DNA of 30,717 bases from Rickettsiaceae bacterium (GTDB lineage: Bacteria > Pseudomonadota > Alphaproteobacteria > Rickettsiales > Rickettsiaceae). Within the stretch, counting starts at the first letter, position 1. Every line of letters begins with the position of its first letter. The position numbers and the translations under genes are program-made. The DNA lies in the NCBI GenBank assembly GCA_030731565.1, contig JANQTT010000085.1, forward strand, positions 1 to 30,717, in the 5' to 3' direction. The notes below the pieces were generated by a model. It was not told where the DNA came from. It saw only the letters and a program-made list of their open reading frames with translations, and searched no databases. Below, in pieces: positions 17,519 to 26,548 of the stretch.

Positions 17519-18868
17519 TCAAGAAAAAAGTTTGCCAATTCCACTACGCATCAGAGACTTTGGATCCATTTTCGACGCTTTTTTCATCATAGTGCTGATT
17601 TGTTTAAATTGCTTCAAAAGCGTATTTACTTGCTGAACAGTTGTACCTGAGCCACTTGCAACTCTTTTTTTTCTTGATGCATTTAAAAGGTCTGGATTAC
17701 GTCTTTCTTTTTTGGTCATAGAAAGGACTATCGCTTCTTGCATGTTAAGCATTTTATCTCCATCTACACTAGTCCCTAGCTTATCAGCGAATTTTGAAAC
17801 TCCTGGAAGCATACTCAACATACTGCCAAAACCTCCTAACTTTCTGATAGTTTTGATTTGTGAAATATAATCATTTAAATCAAACTTGCCTTTTTTAAGT
17901 CTTGCAGCAGATTTTTCAGCTTCTTTTTGATCAATGACACTAGCTGCTTTCTCGACAAAAGAAACGATATCTCCCATATCAAGGATACGAGAAGTTATAC
18001 GCTTCGCATCGAATTCCTCAAAATCTTTTGGTTTTTCACCAGTACTTAAGAACTTAATTGGTTTTCCCGTTACATGGCGTACGCTCAGCGCGGCTCCGCC
18101 TCTTGAATCACCATCTATCCTAGATAAAATAACTCCAGATATATTAAGTTTTTCTTCAAAAGTACTCGCGACAGTAATAGCATCTTGACCAATCATTGAA
18201 TCAATAACTAGCAGAGTCTCTGTGGGGTTAATCATTTGCTTAACAGAAGCTACTTCTGCAATCATCTCTTCGTCTATATGCAAACGGCCAGCGCTATCGT
18301 AAATCACTACATCATAGCCAAGAAGCTTGGATTCAGATATTGCGCGCTTTGTGATTTCTAGGGGTTTTTGTTCTTTTATAATTGGCAAAGATTCAACGCC
18401 GATATCTTTTGCTAAAACTTCCAGCTGATCTTGCGCTGCTGGTCTATATGTATCAAGAGATACTAAAAGAACTTTCTTATTCTGATTTTTTAGTTTCAAA
18501 GCTAGTTTTGCACTTGCTGTTGTCTTACCACTTCCTTGCAAGCCTACTATCAATAAATTAACTGGCGGAGTGCTGCTTAAATTTAATTTTGATTCATTTT
18601 CGTCTGGCGCTAAAAAACTCACCATTTCATCATTAATAATCTTAATCACCATCTGAGCAGGCGATACAGACTTTATAACTTCTTGTCCCTTTGCTTTTTC
18701 CTTCACATTTGCAATAAATTCACGAACAACGGGCAGAGCAACATCAGCCTCTAGCAACGCAACTCGAATATCACGCATTGCGGAATCAATTTGTTCCTCA
18801 CTTAGCGCACCAGTACCTTTAATTTTATCGAAAATTTTTGTAAGATTTTGTGTTAACGTTTGAAACAT
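17519..18868 (-). CDS. ffh: Signal recognition particle GTPase Ffh (SRP54)
   Basis: Ffh binds 4.5S RNA and hydrophobic signal sequences on ribosomes and delivers them to FtsY at the membrane. The N-domain helices cover residues 1-85. The G-domain shows GLQGSGKTT (109-117), DTYRPAAQDQL, DSAGRLHIDEEM and SRIDGDSRGGAALS. The C-terminal methionine-rich M-domain includes MLSMLPG and the RNA-binding helix region with RKKRVASGSG. The length of 449 is normal. It starts 86 bases from the divergent FliX-like gene, so both promoters must share that gap. Confidence 0.97.
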   Translation of the reverse strand: MFQTLTQNLTKIFDKIKGTGALSEEQIDSAMRDIRVALLEADVALPVVREFIANVKEKAKGQEVIKSVSPAQMVIKIINDEMVSFLAPDENESKLNLSSTPPVNLLIVGLQGSGKTTASAKLALKLKNQNKKVLLVSLDTYRPAAQDQLEVLAKDIGVESLPIIKEQKPLEITKRAISESKLLGYDVVIYDSAGRLHIDEEMIAEVASVKQMINPTETLLVIDSMIGQDAITVASTFEEKLNISGVILSRIDGDSRGGAALSVRHVTGKPIKFLSTGEKPKDFEEFDAKRITSRILDMGDIVSFVEKAASVIDQKEAEKSAARLKKGKFDLNDYISQIKTIRKLGGFGSMLSMLPGVSKFADKLGTSVDGDKMLNMQEAIVLSMTKKERRNPDLLNASRKKRVASGSGTTVQQVNTLLKQFKQISTMMKKASKMDPKSLMRSGIGKLFS

Positions 18869-18887
18869 ATGATTTATATAAATATAT

Positions 18888-18917
18888 TTGAGTTTAAAAA
18901 CTAAAATATGCTATAAT
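18888..18917 (+). promoter_or_regulatory. Candidate sigma70 promoter for the FliX-like gene
   Basis: TTGAGT at 18888-18893 and a perfect TATAAT at 18912-18917 are separated by 18 bases, on the plus strand, 37 bases before the FliX-like ATG. The fit is good, but the surrounding DNA is AT-rich. Confidence 0.5.
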
Positions 18918-18954
18918 AGCTGTAATTTCAAGTGATACCGGACATAATATATAT

Positions 18955-19377
18955 ATGATCACAATCGACTCAAAAACACAATGCATCACCGGGACAACTA
19001 AGCCTAAAAAAGCATCCAATAAAAATACAAATTCAAAGTTTCTATCTAGTCAAAAAGCACAAGAAGGTTCCAATGGAGAGGCAGTAAGTAATATTGCCGA
19101 TATTGGAGGAATGTTATTTTTACAAGAAATCGATCAGAGAGCGGAAGATCAGCAAAACCTTGAAGAATTCAGCAAACAAGCATTTGATACACTTAAACAC
19201 CTCCAAATTGATCTGCTATGCGGGAATATTAAAGGACGCCACTTGCATAACCTAAAAGATGCGTTAAAAGGTAGTAAATTTATTATAGAAATCCCAGAGC
19301 TTGCTGAAATTGCTGAGGAAATTGATTTACGCTTGCAGGTAGAAATAGCAAAAATAGAAGTGAATCAGAAACAATAA
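18955..19377 (+). CDS. FliX-like class II flagellar assembly regulator
   Basis: The 140-residue length equals that of Caulobacter FliX, which links basal-body assembly to activation of FlbD and later flagellar genes. The N-terminal 45 residues are low-complexity and polar. The rest follows the FliX pattern: GGMLFLQEIDQ, a run of charged residues, a helix reading FDTLKHLQIDLLCGNI, then L..L....KG and a last helix with EIAEEIDLRLQVEIAKIE. The last helix (I-D-L-R-L-x-V-E-x-A) is the most telling part. No other flagellar gene and no flbD lie in the window. A general small helical protein cannot be fully excluded. Confidence 0.7.
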   Translation: MITIDSKTQCITGTTKPKKASNKNTNSKFLSSQKAQEGSNGEAVSNIADIGGMLFLQEIDQRAEDQQNLEEFSKQAFDTLKHLQIDLLCGNIKGRHLHNLKDALKGSKFIIEIPELAEIAEEIDLRLQVEIAKIEVNQKQ

Positions 19378-19493
19378 AAAATGATATAAAAGTCACAGAA
19401 TTTTGCTTAATTGGTTAATTATATTAATCATTATTTTTCAATAACCGTCTTAATGTTAATGTTATTTTGTAATAAGTTAATAGGGAAAAAATA

Positions 19494-19760
19494 ATGTTTA
19501 AAAATAATCAAAACGGTTGGGTTGCTGTAAAAAATTTTTTTGGGATTGGTTCCAAAACAAAAACAACTAAAACCTGCGCCAACTTTAAAGTATCTAGTTC
19601 GGATTCACAAAGCCTGAAAAGCGAAATTAGCAAAACAATATCTGCAGCATCTAAAAATATGCTAGAACAAGCTTTTTTAGATAATATCAATTTTGCTCAG
19701 GAATGTAATCACAAATTAGGATGTGTTTGTATGGGTGATTCTGACGGCGAGGAGCAATAG
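19494..19760 (+). CDS. Small protein of unknown function
   Basis: The 88-residue product is polar and serine/lysine-rich, with no membrane helix. It begins MFKNNQNGWVAVKNFFGIG and ends with a cysteine-bearing acidic tail (ECNHKLGCVCMGDSDGEEQ). AGGGAAA about 7 bases before ATG 19494 is a possible ribosome site. It follows the FliX-like gene by 116 bases on the same strand. I do not recognise a family; the three C-terminal cysteines and one histidine could bind a metal. Confidence 0.5.
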   Translation: MFKNNQNGWVAVKNFFGIGSKTKTTKTCANFKVSSSDSQSLKSEISKTISAASKNMLEQAFLDNINFAQECNHKLGCVCMGDSDGEEQ

Positions 19761-19808
19761 GCCTCAATTAAGTGGTGAAAAAGTTGTTTTTGGCAACGCT
19801 ATAGTAAA

Positions 19809-21092
19809 TTATCGCTTCCTACAAATAATGTATATAATTGTGACTGCGGCTAAGATATAGCAATAATAAACCTTACCTATTACGCTCAAAGGCGAAATAT
19901 GCGCTATTGTACATATAAGTAAAATCTGTGCGCCGTGTGGTATTATGCCCTGAAACACACAAGAAAAAATATCAAGCCAAGCGGCGGTTTCATGAGGTTT
20001 TATCTTATATTTTTCTGCTAATTCTTTAGCAATTTCGCCAGAAAAAATAATTGCTACTACATTATTTGCAAGCAGAATATCAAACAGCGAAACTAGTAAA
20101 GATATAAGCAGTTCCGCTGCTTTTTTACCTGCATTTTTTGGTAATAATTTTGCTATATTTTGCGCAAGCTCTTTTGAATTTTGGTTGGACAATCCAGATA
20201 ACGCACCGATCAATATTGAAAGGAGCATTATCTCATGCATTTCATGAAATCCCTTTGATATATCTTGAGCAAATTGCATTATATTATAATCAACGATAAC
20301 TGCTCCAATGAAGCCTGAAAATATAAGCGAGGTAACCAGTACAATAAAAACATTTACTCCAATAGCAGCTAAAATAATCAAAAAGATATATGGCAAAATT
20401 AGTAATAATTGATAATCGCGATTTACAATGTCAATATCGGGACCATCAGAAAATGCAAGTATTGTCACTGTAATAATAGAAGCAACTATAGCAACTTTAA
20501 AATTCAGCTTTAGTTTTTCTTTTAGGTTAGCCTTTTGCGAAGTAATTGACGCAATTGTAGTATCAGATATAACCGACATATTATCGCCAAACATAGCACC
20601 ACCCACGAGCGAGGCAGCGCCAATTTCTATACCAAAAGCTCCTTGATTACTCAGTTGAGTTACAAGGCTCGCAAGAGCAGCAATAGTTCCCATAGAAGTA
20701 CCAATAGCAGTTGAAATAATGGCGCTAATGATAAATACTCCTATAAGCAGGAAATCTTCTGGCGTAACTGACAAAGCAAAGTTTACTGTTGATTCAACGC
20801 TGCCAATGGATTTTGTAACACTACTAAGTGCCCCTGCTAGCATAAACACAATACACATAGTTATAATGTCAGGATGCCGCGCTCCATCTAAAAAATTAGA
20901 CATTGTTTGCTTAGTATTATTTTTATGCATGATCCAAGCAACGATTATAGAAGGTAATATAGCTGCTGTTGGTGGAATTTGGTAAAAAGCATTCTCAATA
21001 CCCTGCATTGAATAGTAAATTCCAGATCCAAAAAAGATTGAAACAAACAATAAAATAGGTATAAAATTTATAAAAATTGACATAGCAAACAT
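19809..21092 (-). CDS. NhaC-family Na+/H+ antiporter-like membrane protein
   Basis: This 427-residue inner-membrane protein has about 11 helices. The family core is visible: SAIISTAIGTSMGTIAALA (about residues 122-140) and GGAMFGDNMSVISDTTIAS (about 163-181), where D169 and D176 are candidates for ion binding. In the second half, NVVAIIFSGEIAKELAEKY and GIIPHGAQILL resemble the matching repeat. NhaC proteins exchange Na+ (or an organic anion such as malate/lactate in related proteins) for protons. The gene stands alone, convergent with the 88-residue gene and divergent from pgi. Confidence 0.85.
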   Translation of the reverse strand: MFAMSIFINFIPILLFVSIFFGSGIYYSMQGIENAFYQIPPTAAILPSIIVAWIMHKNNTKQTMSNFLDGARHPDIITMCIVFMLAGALSSVTKSIGSVESTVNFALSVTPEDFLLIGVFIISAIISTAIGTSMGTIAALASLVTQLSNQGAFGIEIGAASLVGGAMFGDNMSVISDTTIASITSQKANLKEKLKLNFKVAIVASIITVTILAFSDGPDIDIVNRDYQLLLILPYIFLIILAAIGVNVFIVLVTSLIFSGFIGAVIVDYNIMQFAQDISKGFHEMHEIMLLSILIGALSGLSNQNSKELAQNIAKLLPKNAGKKAAELLISLLVSLFDILLANNVVAIIFSGEIAKELAEKYKIKPHETAAWLDIFSCVFQGIIPHGAQILLICTIAHISPLSVIGKVYYCYILAAVTIIYIICRKR

Positions 21093-21252
21093 TTAAAAAT
21101 ATAGGCACGAAGGATATCATACTATAGAGGAAAAACAAAGATATCTGAAGTTTTTTATCCGTAAAACTATAAATTTCTGGGCATAGTTTTTGTTTTGGTA
21201 TAACCTTGGTTGGCTTGAAAAGATTTTAATAAAATAGGCCAATAACTTAACT

Positions 21253-22497
21253 ATGCCGACACTAGAATATAATAATTTTGATTTTAATTCGCCTAAATTC
21301 AAAAAATCAGAACAAGTAGCTAGTAATGCTGCTGAATTAACTATTGATTCAATAAAAAATGGCTCTCCATATTATAATATTTTTTCCATAGATTTATCTA
21401 TAGCTATGGCAAATGCTTGTCAGAACTATGCTAATGAGATTAAGGCTAATTTTTCTGATCTAATAGTAATCGGAATGGGTGGAGCGGTTTTAAACCCCCA
21501 ATCTTTAGTCAACTTATGCCACTATAATCAATCAAACATTAACATACATTTTTTGCATAATACTGATCCTTTTTATTTGCAAAGTTTATTTAAAAAAATC
21601 TCCTTAAAAAAGTGTGCAGTTCTGGCAATTAGCAATTCAGGAGATACTTTAGAGACTAACTCTTTAGTAGGTGTGATGATTTCTGAATATAAAAAGGCTG
21701 GTATCGAAGATTTAGGAAAGAATTTTTATTTTATAACTAATCTTAAGTCTGGCATACTGCATGGAATCGCTAAAAAAATTAATGCAAAATTAATTGCGCA
21801 TCAAGAGCAAATAAGCGGAAGATATTCGGGGTTATCAAACGTTACTAGCTTCATCGCCCAAATAGCAGGAATCGATATTAGAGCTTTTTTTGATGGAGCG
21901 GCAAGCGTTATTGACAATTTTATAAAAGAAGGAGCTAAAAGCTCTCCTGCGCGTTCAGCAGCATCAATACATGGAGCTGGCTTGGAGCTGATGGTAAATA
22001 TTGGATATTTGCAGAGCTTTAGTGTTTATTTAGAATGGTATTCACAAATTATTGCAGAATCAATTGGCAAAAACGGAGGAGGTATAACTCCAATTAGGGG
22101 GCTTGGGCCAAATGATCAACATAGCATGATGCAGCTTTATTTAGACGGAAAGAAGGATAAATTATATAGCTTATTTTATGTAAATGACTTGCCTAAAGAT
22201 TTCAGGACTAGTGATATTAACGAATTAGGTTATATGTCAAACAAGGCTTTAAGCGATATCAATACAGCAAATTTTGAAGCCACGAAACTTGCATTAATAA
22301 AGAACGGTTTACCAGTCAGAACTATTATTTTAGAAGATCTCTCAGCAAAATCTATAGGTCAGCTGACGGCCCACTCTATGCTAGAAATTATAACTTTGTG
22401 CAATATGTTTAAAATAAACCCATTTGACCAACCAGGAGTCGAGCTTATTAAAAAAGAATCCAGAATATTAGTCCAGAAACTAGAAAGTAATTCTTAG
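21253..22497 (+). CDS. pgi: Glucose-6-phosphate isomerase
   Basis: Pgi interconverts glucose 6-phosphate and fructose 6-phosphate. The 414-residue protein is the short form found in some alphaproteobacteria. Both sugar-isomerase halves are seen: ISNSGDTLET (126-135) binds the phosphate, the first signature appears as QISGRYSGLSNVT, and the second as GPNDQHSMMQLYLDGKKDK (285-303), with H290 close to the expected active-site position. The nucleotide-fold start reads GMGGAVLN instead of the usual GIGGSxLG. Its stop overlaps the stop of the convergent usp gene. Classical Rickettsia lack glycolysis, so its role here may be in sugar-phosphate scavenging or envelope sugars. Confidence 0.9.
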   Translation: MPTLEYNNFDFNSPKFKKSEQVASNAAELTIDSIKNGSPYYNIFSIDLSIAMANACQNYANEIKANFSDLIVIGMGGAVLNPQSLVNLCHYNQSNINIHFLHNTDPFYLQSLFKKISLKKCAVLAISNSGDTLETNSLVGVMISEYKKAGIEDLGKNFYFITNLKSGILHGIAKKINAKLIAHQEQISGRYSGLSNVTSFIAQIAGIDIRAFFDGAASVIDNFIKEGAKSSPARSAASIHGAGLELMVNIGYLQSFSVYLEWYSQIIAESIGKNGGGITPIRGLGPNDQHSMMQLYLDGKKDKLYSLFYVNDLPKDFRTSDINELGYMSNKALSDINTANFEATKLALIKNGLPVRTIILEDLSAKSIGQLTAHSMLEIITLCNMFKINPFDQPGVELIKKESRILVQKLESNS

Positions 22498-23354
22498 CGA
22501 AATAACATAACGGGTATTTCGGACTTACGAATCAGCGATGTAGTTGTACTGCCTAATATTAGACTGCGGATTTTGGAATGACCATAAGCGCCAATCGCTA
22601 ATAAATCAATGCCGTGAGCTATAATATATTCAGCCACTGCGTCCTCAACAGATATGCCTTGCTTAAAATGAATATGAACCTTAAAGCCTGACATTTTTAA
22701 TTTTTCTTCAGCTTGCTTTAGTATTTCCTGCGCTTCTGGTGTTGCATCAGCTACTTTCAATACATGGCATTCCAGTCCTTTAAGAAGGGTATTGCTGGAA
22801 ACATATTCCACTGCCTTATTTGCAGATGGACTGCCATCATAGGCTATCAGGAACTTTTTTATTGGGTTTATTTCTTGCGTTGCTACCAGTAATGGTTTGT
22901 GTATGGCGCGTGCAACACGCTCTAGATTGGATCCTAGGTGACCAGATGCCGTATGATAATGTTCACCACGTTTTCCCATAACTATAAATTCGGCCTGTGA
23001 TTCGAATTCTTGAATAGTTTCTACCAGCGAGCCGCGACGATGAAGTATTTCTGGTTGCGTATTAACACCTTTGGCATCCAGCACTTCTTTCGCATGCTCT
23101 AGCATCAATTGGCCTTTCTTCAATTCTAGTTTGCCGTGCTCTTCGTCAAGCTTGGTAAGTTCTTCTAATAGACTTGATTTTACGCCAATCCCAATATGCC
23201 CAGTCATGTCCGTTTTTGCTTCCATTTCGGAATGTGGTGCTACTACGTGCAGCAGGGAAACTGCAAGCCCCGTACGCCTATAAATCCATGCGCTTAAATG
23301 ACTGACGCTGTCAGCATACCCAGATCCGTCTATACATGCGATAATCTTGCCCAT
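22494..23354 (-). CDS. Universal stress protein with two Usp domains
   Basis: The 286-residue cytoplasmic protein contains two tandem Usp domains, about residues 1-148 and 153-286, like UspE. The first has ACIDGSGYAD at the start and MGKRGEHYHTASGHLGSNLE in the nucleotide-loop region; the second has IAYDGSPSANKA and IGAYGHSKIRSLILGSTTT, which fits the ATP-binding pattern G-x2-G-x9-G-(S/T). Usp proteins respond to starvation, ion or oxidative stress. It follows the SulP gene by 15 bases on the same strand, and pairing of SulP with Usp is common, so it may sense or regulate that transporter. The gene is richer in G+C than its neighbours. Confidence 0.93.
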   Translation of the reverse strand: MGKIIACIDGSGYADSVSHLSAWIYRRTGLAVSLLHVVAPHSEMEAKTDMTGHIGIGVKSSLLEELTKLDEEHGKLELKKGQLMLEHAKEVLDAKGVNTQPEILHRRGSLVETIQEFESQAEFIVMGKRGEHYHTASGHLGSNLERVARAIHKPLLVATQEINPIKKFLIAYDGSPSANKAVEYVSSNTLLKGLECHVLKVADATPEAQEILKQAEEKLKMSGFKVHIHFKQGISVEDAVAEYIIAHGIDLLAIGAYGHSKIRSLILGSTTTSLIRKSEIPVMLFR

Positions 23355-23369
23355 AATTTTTCCCTTTTT

Positions 23370-24851
23370 TTAATGTTTTAGCATTAGTTCCATAGCATCT
23401 GGCTTGTCTTGTATTCCTAGCTTTTCAACAATTGTTGCACTTGCTTCGTTCATGCCAAGAATTTCTACTTCCGTCCCTTCACGGCGGAATTTTAGCGCCA
23501 CCTTATCAAGGGCCCCAACCCCCGTTAAGTCCCAGAAATGGGCTTGACTCATATCGATTGTAACTTTTTCAATCACTTCTTTGAAGTCAAACTGTGCTAC
23601 AAAGTTTTCCGCGGAAGCAAAAAAGATTTGCCCATATACGCGGTAAATGCGATGTTTACCTTCTTTTATTATCTCAGAACGAACCATCATAAGATGCGAG
23701 ACTTTTTTAGCAAAGAACAAAGCACTCATCAGCACGCCTATAAACACACCCAGTGCAAGGTTATGAGTAGCAACTACTACAACCACTGTTACTAACATCA
23801 CAAGGCTTGATGTTTTTGGGTGGATGCGGAGATTTTTGATAGATGACCAGTTAAATGTACCGATTGACACCATAATCATCACCGCCACAAGTGCTGCCAT
23901 AGGAATTTGTTTTACCCATTCGGCTAAAACCAGAATTAAGAATAACAAAAAAGCTCCAGCAAAGAAAGTGGAGAGCCTACCACGCCCACCAGATTTAACG
24001 TTAATCACTGATTGACCAATCATCGCGCAACCTGCCATACCACCGAAGAAACCTGCAACAATATTGGCTATACCTTGCCCAGCACATTCGCGGTTTTTCT
24101 GACTAGGTGTGTCAGTTAAATCATCGACAATCACCGCTGTCATCAGCGATTCCAGCAAACCAACAGCTGCCAACGTCACTGAATAAGGCAAGATAATCAT
24201 TAATGTTTCAAAGCTCAGCGGTATATCCGGAACCAAGAACATCGGCAATGTATCAGGCAATTGCCCCATATCACCAACCGCGCGTAAATCAAGCCCTACA
24301 AACATATTGAAGGCTGTCAGCACCACAATTGCCACCAATGGCGAGGGTATTGCTTTGGTAATATATGGAAAACCATAAATAATACCGAGGCCTGCAGCGA
24401 CCATTGTATACATTTGCCAGCCCGCGCCTGTAAACTCAGGCAGTTGTGCAAGGAAAATTAGGATAGCCAGCGCATTAACAAAACCAACAACTACTGATCT
24501 TGAAACAAAACGAAGCAGAGAGCCTAATTTCAAAGCACCAGCTACAATTTGAATGAACCCGGTCAGGACCGTTGCCGCTAGAAGATATTCTAATCCGTTT
24601 TCTTTCACCAATGTCACCATTACTAGAGCCATTGCACCGGTAGCAGCAGAAATCATGCCCACACGACCGCCAACGATAGCAACCACTACTGAAATGCAAA
24701 AGGAAGAATATAAACCCACCTTAGGATCAACACCAGCTATAATAGAAAATGCAATAGCTTCAGGAATCAACGCAAGCGCGACAACCATACCAGATAAAAG
24801 ATCACCACGAATATTAGAGAACCACTCAGCTCGAATACGAGACTCAGACAT
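23370..24851 (-). CDS. SulP-family (SLC26) anion transporter with STAS domain
   Basis: This 493-residue inner-membrane protein carries the SulP fold of about 12-14 helices (start [20 protein letters not shown], then [12 protein letters not shown] and [10 protein letters not shown]) and a C-terminal STAS domain (about residues 395-490, with the loop [17 protein letters not shown]). Bacterial members carry sulfate, bicarbonate or dicarboxylates, usually with Na+ or H+; the substrate here is not readable, though the short form resembles bicarbonate/dicarboxylate carriers. AAGGTG lies 6 bases before ATG 24851. Base composition and codon use are clearly richer in G+C than in the genes around it, which suggests later acquisition together with the usp gene. 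Confidence 0.92.
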   Translation of the reverse strand: MSESRIRAEWFSNIRGDLLSGMVVALALIPEAIAFSIIAGVDPKVGLYSSFCISVVVAIVGGRVGMISAATGAMALVMVTLVKENGLEYLLAATVLTGFIQIVAGALKLGSLLRFVSRSVVVGFVNALAILIFLAQLPEFTGAGWQMYTMVAAGLGIIYGFPYITKAIPSPLVAIVVLTAFNMFVGLDLRAVGDMGQLPDTLPMFLVPDIPLSFETLMIILPYSVTLAAVGLLESLMTAVIVDDLTDTPSQKNRECAGQGIANIVAGFFGGMAGCAMIGQSVINVKSGGRGRLSTFFAGAFLLFLILVLAEWVKQIPMAALVAVMIMVSIGTFNWSSIKNLRIHPKTSSLVMLVTVVVVVATHNLALGVFIGVLMSALFFAKKVSHLMMVRSEIIKEGKHRIYRVYGQIFFASAENFVAQFDFKEVIEKVTIDMSQAHFWDLTGVGALDKVALKFRREGTEVEILGMNEASATIVEKLGIQDKPDAMELMLKH

Positions 24852-25225
24852 AATACACCTTAAATATATGTTTCACAAAGCGCCGGAATTACATCGTTTT
24901 GCGAAAACAAGGCGCGTTTTTAATCTAATTAAAGGTTGATATTTTATCGCTAAAATAAAAAAAATCAAGTAACGTGTCTAGCTTTTAAGCATTTCTAACA
25001 AATCTTGACTACGTGCGCGCAATCTGGTATAAAACTTTTTACTTAATTATTTGGTGAATTTTAACTTAAAGAATATGATAAAAATTTACGTTACAAAAAT
25101 ATTATCATCTTTTTCTCTGCTTAGCATCCTGCTGGCGGCATAGCTGCTGTCAACTTAACTTTTCTAAAATTTTTATTATTTTTTTATTAGTTTCTACAGT
25201 TTTTACTCTGTAGAATGCATTTTTT
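24852..25225. other. Intergenic region between SulP and MFS genes
   Basis: The region separates divergent transcripts. Its left part must drive the SulP-usp operon. Its right part holds a strong promoter-like pair (25005-25033, listed separately) followed by about 190 bases of leader before the MFS gene. A 22-codon frame at 25075-25143 encodes a hydrophobic peptide (MIKIYVTKILSSFSLLSILL, then AA). No tRNA was recognised. Confidence 0.5.
25005..25033 (+). promoter_or_regulatory. Strong sigma70-like promoter
   Basis: TTGACT (25005-25010) and TATAAA (25028-25033) are spaced by exactly 17 bases, with a GC-rich spacer that stands out in this AT-rich gap. This is the best promoter match I see in the window. 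It points towards the MFS gene, with transcription expected to start near 25040, leaving an unusually long leader that holds a possible 22-codon peptide. Confidence 0.6.
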
Positions 25226-25258
25226 ATGAATAGATTTTTTTCATTAGAGGAAATTAAA

Positions 25259-26509
25259 ATGAAATCAGAAGAAAAAACAAAATTTATTTCAATAATGGTA
25301 TGGTTTTGTATTACAATGTTTTACTGTTATCAGTACATTTTGCGCGCACTTCCAAATATCATCATGCCAGATATTATGAATAAATATAGTATAGGCGCGA
25401 CTGAATTTAGCTCATTTGCAGGTATGTATTATATAGGTTATGTTATAGTCCATATTCCGATTGGTATCTTGCTGAGTAGGCTTGGTGCCAAGATAGTTCT
25501 ACCGGCTTGTATTGCACTAACTGCAATTGGCCTCGTACCTTTAGCATATTTTGATAATTGGGCTGCTGTTATAATTGGTAGAATCATTACGGGTATTGGA
25601 TCATCTGCGGCAATTGTTGGGGCTTTGCAAATATTTCGTATTATTTATCCCGATAAATTTTCCAGAATGTTAGGAATTATGGTGTTTTTTGGTTTGATTA
25701 CAGTTGTATATGCTGGTTCGCCAATTGCAAATGTGATCACAATAATAGGTATTGATACAGCTATTGGCGTCTTATTATATTCAGGTATTGCGCTTGCTTT
25801 TTTTACCTATTTCTTAATGCCAAATTCAGCTGGGGAAACTTCTAATTCTAGTATTTTAATAGACATAAAGGCTACCCTTGGAAATCCAAAGATAATTACT
25901 GCTAGTTTATTAGCTGGCTTTATGGTTGGACCTTTGGAAGGATTCGCTGATGCTTGGGGTAGTGCTTTTATGATTTCAGTATATAATATTGAGAAATCAG
26001 CCGCTGACTCGATTACACTATCAGTATTTTTAGGAATGTGTATTGGTTGTATTATCCTTCCATATATTGCCGATAAAACAAGAATGTATTTTGGCGTGAC
26101 TATAGCGTCAGGCATTGCAATGATTCTTTGTTTTATCCATATATTAAGTGGTAGCGCAACCGCAAGCACTTTGTATTATGCATGTATAGTTTCTGGTGTA
26201 TTTTGTGCTTACCAGGTAGTAATTATTTCTAAGATTGCAACTTTTGTTTCCGAAGAAAGAAGTGGTGTTGCTGCAGCTATTGCAAACATGATTATTATGA
26301 CGTTTGGCCTAGTATTTCATAAATTCATTGGTATTACATTAGATTGGCAGTGGAAAGGTAAGATGCTTCAAAGTATTAAATTATATGAAGCAGAAGCTTT
26401 CATAAACAGCATTTCCATTATCCCAGCAGCAACAGCTATCGCTGTTATAGGTTTTATAGCGATGGTAATGACAAATATTATACGAGTCAAATTAATGAAA
26501 AATAGCTAA
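25259..26509 (+). CDS. Major facilitator superfamily transporter
   Basis: The protein of about 416 residues has twelve predicted helices. The first-half loop motif is a degenerate form (LLSRLGAKIVLPA), followed by GRIITGIGSSAAIVGALQ in helix 4 and PNSAGETS in the central loop. I place the start at ATG 25259 because AGAGG at 25246-25250 lies 8 bases before it; an ATG at 25226 in frame adds eleven residues and lacks such a site. Rickettsial genomes hold many carriers of this kind for host metabolites. The substrate is unknown. The gene ends 39 bases before a palindromic repeat. Confidence 0.85.
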   Translation: MKSEEKTKFISIMVWFCITMFYCYQYILRALPNIIMPDIMNKYSIGATEFSSFAGMYYIGYVIVHIPIGILLSRLGAKIVLPACIALTAIGLVPLAYFDNWAAVIIGRIITGIGSSAAIVGALQIFRIIYPDKFSRMLGIMVFFGLITVVYAGSPIANVITIIGIDTAIGVLLYSGIALAFFTYFLMPNSAGETSNSSILIDIKATLGNPKIITASLLAGFMVGPLEGFADAWGSAFMISVYNIEKSAADSITLSVFLGMCIGCIILPYIADKTRMYFGVTIASGIAMILCFIHILSGSATASTLYYACIVSGVFCAYQVVIISKIATFVSEERSGVAAAIANMIIMTFGLVFHKFIGITLDWQWKGKMLQSIKLYEAEAFINSISIIPAATAIAVIGFIAMVMTNIIRVKLMKNS

Positions 26510-26548
26510 AAAGCTTGTATATATAAATTTTCCATATCTGACTAGACT

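Noticed and set aside
25040..25225. A tRNA or known riboswitch in the leader before the MFS gene.
   Set aside because: No cloverleaf, TTC-loop or known aptamer core could be made out; only weak GC-rich pairing near 25125-25150.
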